Assembly: GCA_018334015.1 (NCBI GenBank)
Contig: JAGXTI010000025.1
Span: 1 to 64,000 of the forward strand
DNA: 64,000 nt
Reading direction: 5' to 3'
DNA from: Silanimonas sp.
GTDB lineage: Bacteria > Pseudomonadota > Gammaproteobacteria > Xanthomonadales > Xanthomonadaceae
Below the pieces are notes generated by a model. It saw only the letters and a list, made by a program, of their open reading frames with translations, did not search any database and was not told where the DNA came from. The stretch's first letter is position 1. Each line of letters opens with the position of its first letter. Position numbers and translations under genes: made by a program. Positions 61,556 through 64,000 of this stretch are shown in pieces.

Positions 61556-62643
61556 GCAGCACGTCCGAGGCTGGCCAAGCGGGGCTTGGGCATGCGCCCC
61601 TCGCGCCAGAGCAGCAAGGCGGCAAGGACAAACATGGGCAGGTGCAGCCACCACAGCCCGGCCCATTCCGGCACCTGGCCGGCACCGAGCCAGGCCTTGC
61701 CCAGCACCAGCAGGTTCATGCCGAAAACGTAGGCCAGCACGGCGACGATCAGCCGGCCGTAACGCGCCTGCCGGGGCGGCGAGTGCGCCAGCGGCAGGGC
61801 CAGCAGCAGCAGGGCCAGCGCGAACAGCGGCACGCCGAGGCGGTAATGGAACTCGGCACGGGCCCGCGGGGTGGCGTCGGCGGCCAGCAGGGTGAGGCTT
61901 GGCCGACCGGCCAGGGGATCGCGGGTGCTGGCTTCCGGGTCGGGCAGGCGCTGTTCGTTGAGCTCGAAACGCTGCAGGCGGAAATCCGCCTGCCCCGGCA
62001 CGCCCTCGACGCGGAAGCCATCTCGCAGGCGCAGGTAGCGGCCGCCGCCGTCGACGAACATCTCGCCCTCGACCGCGGTGATGATATCGACCCGGCCCTC
62101 GCGTTCCATCTGCAGGAACAGGCGGCGGAAGTGCCGGCCATCGGCGCTGAGCTCACCGACGAAGACCACGCCCCGCCCTCCGGGTATTTCGACGAAACGC
62201 CCAGCATCAAGCCCGGTGACCAGGAAGCTGCGGTGGGCATCGTCGATGGCCTGTCGCGCCACCCGCTCGGCCAACGGACCGAGCCAGAGCGCGACCAGGG
62301 CGATCAGCAGCACCACCGGCAGACCCACCACCAGCAAGGGCGTCAGCAGCTGCCGGGGGCCCTGCCCGAGGGCGGCCAGCACCGCCATTTCGCTGTCGCG
62401 GTAGAGCCGGCCGATGGCCAGGATCAGACCAACGAACAGGGCGAGCGGCAGCACCAAGGGCAGGAACACCACGATCCGCAGGCCGAGCTGGGAGAACAGC
62501 AGGGGCGAGGGGATGCGGCCCCGGGCAACCTCCGAGAGCAGGTCGGCGAACACGCCGCCCAGGCTGACCAGCAGCAGCACCACGACACTGGCCACGATGC
62601 CGGCAGCCAGCTGTCGGACCAGGTAACGCTGCAGGGTGGTCAA
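61552..62643 (-). CDS. lptF: LPS export permease LptF
   Basis: The partner of LptG. No ATG lies near the expected N-terminus; a TTG at 62643, preceded by GAGGA at a good distance, gives [14 protein letters not shown] and 363 residues. Membrane helices at about 15-35, 50-75 and 95-120 precede a periplasmic beta domain, and the last three helices contain [27 protein letters not shown] -10-like TGTAAT on the minus strand at 62670-62665 would give a very short leader. Divergent pepA is the usual neighbour. Confidence 0.92.
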   Translation of the reverse strand: MTTLQRYLVRQLAAGIVASVVVLLLVSLGGVFADLLSEVARGRIPSPLLFSQLGLRIVVFLPLVLPLALFVGLILAIGRLYRDSEMAVLAALGQGPRQLLTPLLVVGLPVVLLIALVALWLGPLAERVARQAIDDAHRSFLVTGLDAGRFVEIPGGRGVVFVGELSADGRHFRRLFLQMEREGRVDIITAVEGEMFVDGGGRYLRLRDGFRVEGVPGQADFRLQRFELNEQRLPDPEASTRDPLAGRPSLTLLAADATPRARAEFHYRLGVPLFALALLLLALPLAHSPPRQARYGRLIVAVLAYVFGMNLLVLGKAWLGAGQVPEWAGLWWLHLPMFVLAALLLWREGRMPKPRLASLGRAA

Positions 62644-62763
62644 GGCGGTCCTCGCAGGGGATCGATTACACTCGCAGCCCCTTCGGGCTGTACCGCCGCC
62701 AGGCAGATGGCGCGGGCCGGCCCGCTCAAGCCGCAAGGCGCTGCATTCTACGGAAATCTCCCG

Positions 62764-64000
62764 ATGGCACTCGAATTCGACCTGAACCCCACCGCTGCCG
62801 CCCAGCTCGTCACCGACGCGATCGTGGTCGGCGTGTTCGCCGACGGCACGCTCTCGCCGACCGCGGCCGCCCTCGATGCCGCCAGCGGCGGCCGCCTCGC
62901 CGCCCTGCAGGCCCGCGGCGACCTGCCCGGCAAGGCCGGTCGCAGCACCCTGCTCACCGACCTGCCGGGCCTGGTGTCGCCGCGCGTGCTGGTGGTGGGC
63001 TTGGGCGATGCCGGCAAGTTCACCGCCGCCGCCTACCAGAAGGCCATCGGCGAAGCGCTGCGCGCCCTCAAGAACACGCCTGCCAAGGACGCGCTGCTGA
63101 GCTTGAGCGAGCTCGCCATCGAGGGCCGCGATGCCGGCTTCGCCATCGAGCAGGCCGTGGTCTGCGCCGACCACGCGGCCTACCGCTACACCGCCACCCG
63201 CAAGGCCAGCAACGGCGACAACCTCGCCCGGCTGTCGCTCAGCGGCGACGATGCCGCCGCCCTCGCCCGCGGTATCGCCATCGCCGCCGGCACCGAGCTG
63301 GCCCGCGAGCTCGGCCACCTGCCGCCGAACATCTGCAACCCGGCCTACCTCGCCGACACCGCCCGCACGATCGCCGCCGAGAACGCCGGCGTGCAGGTCG
63401 AGGTGCTCGAGGAAGCCGAGCTCGAGAAGCTCGGCATGGGCTCGCTGCTGGCCGTGGGCCGTGGCTCGCACAACCGCCCCAAGCTCATCGTGCTGAAGTG
63501 GAACGGTGGCGGTGAGGCCAAGCCGCACGTCCTCGTCGGCAAGGGCATCACCTTCGACACCGGCGGCATCAACCTCAAGGTGCAGGGCGGCATCGAGGAG
63601 ATGAAATTCGACATGCTCGGCGCGGCCAGCGTGCTCGGCAGCTTCCTCACCGCCGCCAAGCTCAAGCTGCCGATCAACCTCATCGCCATCGCCGCCGCGG
63701 TCGAGAACATGCCGGATGGCAACGCCTACCGCCCCTCCGACGTGCTCACCGCGATGAACGGCAAGACCATCGAGGTCGGTAACACCGACGCCGAGGGCCG
63801 GCTGATCCTCTGCGATGCTCTGACCTACGCGCAGCGTTTCGAACCGAAGGCGCTGGTCGATGTCGCGACGCTGACGGGTGCGGTGATCATCGCGCTGGGC
63901 AAGCACGCCACCGGCCTGATGTCGCACCACGACGACCTCGCCGCCGAACTGCTGGCCGCCGGCGAGTACGCCCACGACCGCGCCTGGCGCCTGCCGATCT
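62764..64000 (+). CDS. pepA: Leucyl aminopeptidase PepA (5' part, cut by the window edge)
   Basis: An M17 metallopeptidase that removes N-terminal residues in the cytoplasm; in E. coli it also acts as a DNA-binding accessory factor in Xer recombination. About 412 codons are present, with no stop before the edge; the full protein is usually about 490-500 residues. The C-terminal catalytic domain begins around [20 protein letters not shown], with the metal-binding [14 protein letters not shown] and [14 protein letters not shown] motifs intact. The start gives [10 protein letters not shown] and lies 121 bp from the divergent lptF gene. Confidence 0.96.
   Translation, partial: MALEFDLNPTAAAQLVTDAIVVGVFADGTLSPTAAALDAASGGRLAALQARGDLPGKAGRSTLLTDLPGLVSPRVLVVGLGDAGKFTAAAYQKAIGEALRALKNTPAKDALLSLSELAIEGRDAGFAIEQAVVCADHAAYRYTATRKASNGDNLARLSLSGDDAAALARGIAIAAGTELARELGHLPPNICNPAYLADTARTIAAENAGVQVEVLEEAELEKLGMGSLLAVGRGSHNRPKLIVLKWNGGGEAKPHVLVGKGITFDTGGINLKVQGGIEEMKFDMLGAASVLGSFLTAAKLKLPINLIAIAAAVENMPDGNAYRPSDVLTAMNGKTIEVGNTDAEGRLILCDALTYAQRFEPKALVDVATLTGAVIIALGKHATGLMSHHDDLAAELLAAGEYAHDRAWRLPI

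Overview
The window is a very GC-rich, densely packed chromosomal segment from a gammaproteobacterium of the Lysobacterales (Xanthomonadales), probably family Lysobacteraceae (Xanthomonadaceae). Three gene orders point there: mutT-secA-M23 peptidase/dciA-lpxC at the end of the division/cell-wall (dcw) cluster, xerD-dsbC-purL next to a type II secretion operon, and the Xps order E-F-G-H-I-J-K-L-M-N-D of that operon. Genus cannot be decided from the sequence alone. No tRNA, CRISPR array, prophage or insertion sequence was seen; the RNA gene found is rnpB.

Layout. 1-570 and 5905-6975 hold copies, in opposite orientation, of a dispersed non-coding repeat family with internal 38-bp tandem units; they bracket a Nudix hydrolase gene, secA, an M23 peptidase gene and dciA. 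From 23640 down to 6981 runs the dcw cluster on the minus strand: mraZ, rsmH, ftsL, ftsI, murE, murF, mraY, ftsW, murG, murC, ddl, ftsQ, ftsA, ftsZ, lpxC, mostly joined by 1-19 nt overlaps. murD is missing from its usual place between mraY and ftsW. A promoter with a four-box MraZ operator and, further upstream, a perfect DnaA box precede mraZ. rnpB and rsmI follow, then divergent lpoA-yraN.

27381-34969 (minus) is a glyA-nrdR-ribD-ribE-ribB-ribH-nusB-thiL-pgpA series for one-carbon, riboflavin and thiamin cofactor supply, nucleotide-reductase control and phosphatidylglycerol synthesis. The ribB gene keeps a RibA-like tail that has lost its zinc cysteines. Divergent ettA and pyrF follow, separated by a small palindromic element that also occurs between nrdR and glyA.

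37680-53661 (minus) is one long probable operon. A complete Xps-type type II secretion system (gspE to gspD) runs directly into an ABC polysaccharide exporter (permease plus Wzt-like ATPase), two family-2 glycosyltransferases, a methyltransferase and a PAS-GGDEF diguanylate cyclase. 53662-54261 is a gene-free block with 53-bp tandem repeats and a diverged relative of the dispersed repeat. The right end carries xerD-dsbC-purL (minus), an RDD membrane protein (plus), the LPS-export permeases lptF-lptG (minus) and the 5' part of pepA (plus), cut by the window edge.

Most of the content is conserved housekeeping and envelope machinery. No wholly new system is claimed. The least explained parts are the dispersed repeat family, which appears to supply the 3' end of the Nudix gene, the paired palindromic elements, and the linkage of protein secretion, glycan export and c-di-GMP synthesis in one transcription unit.
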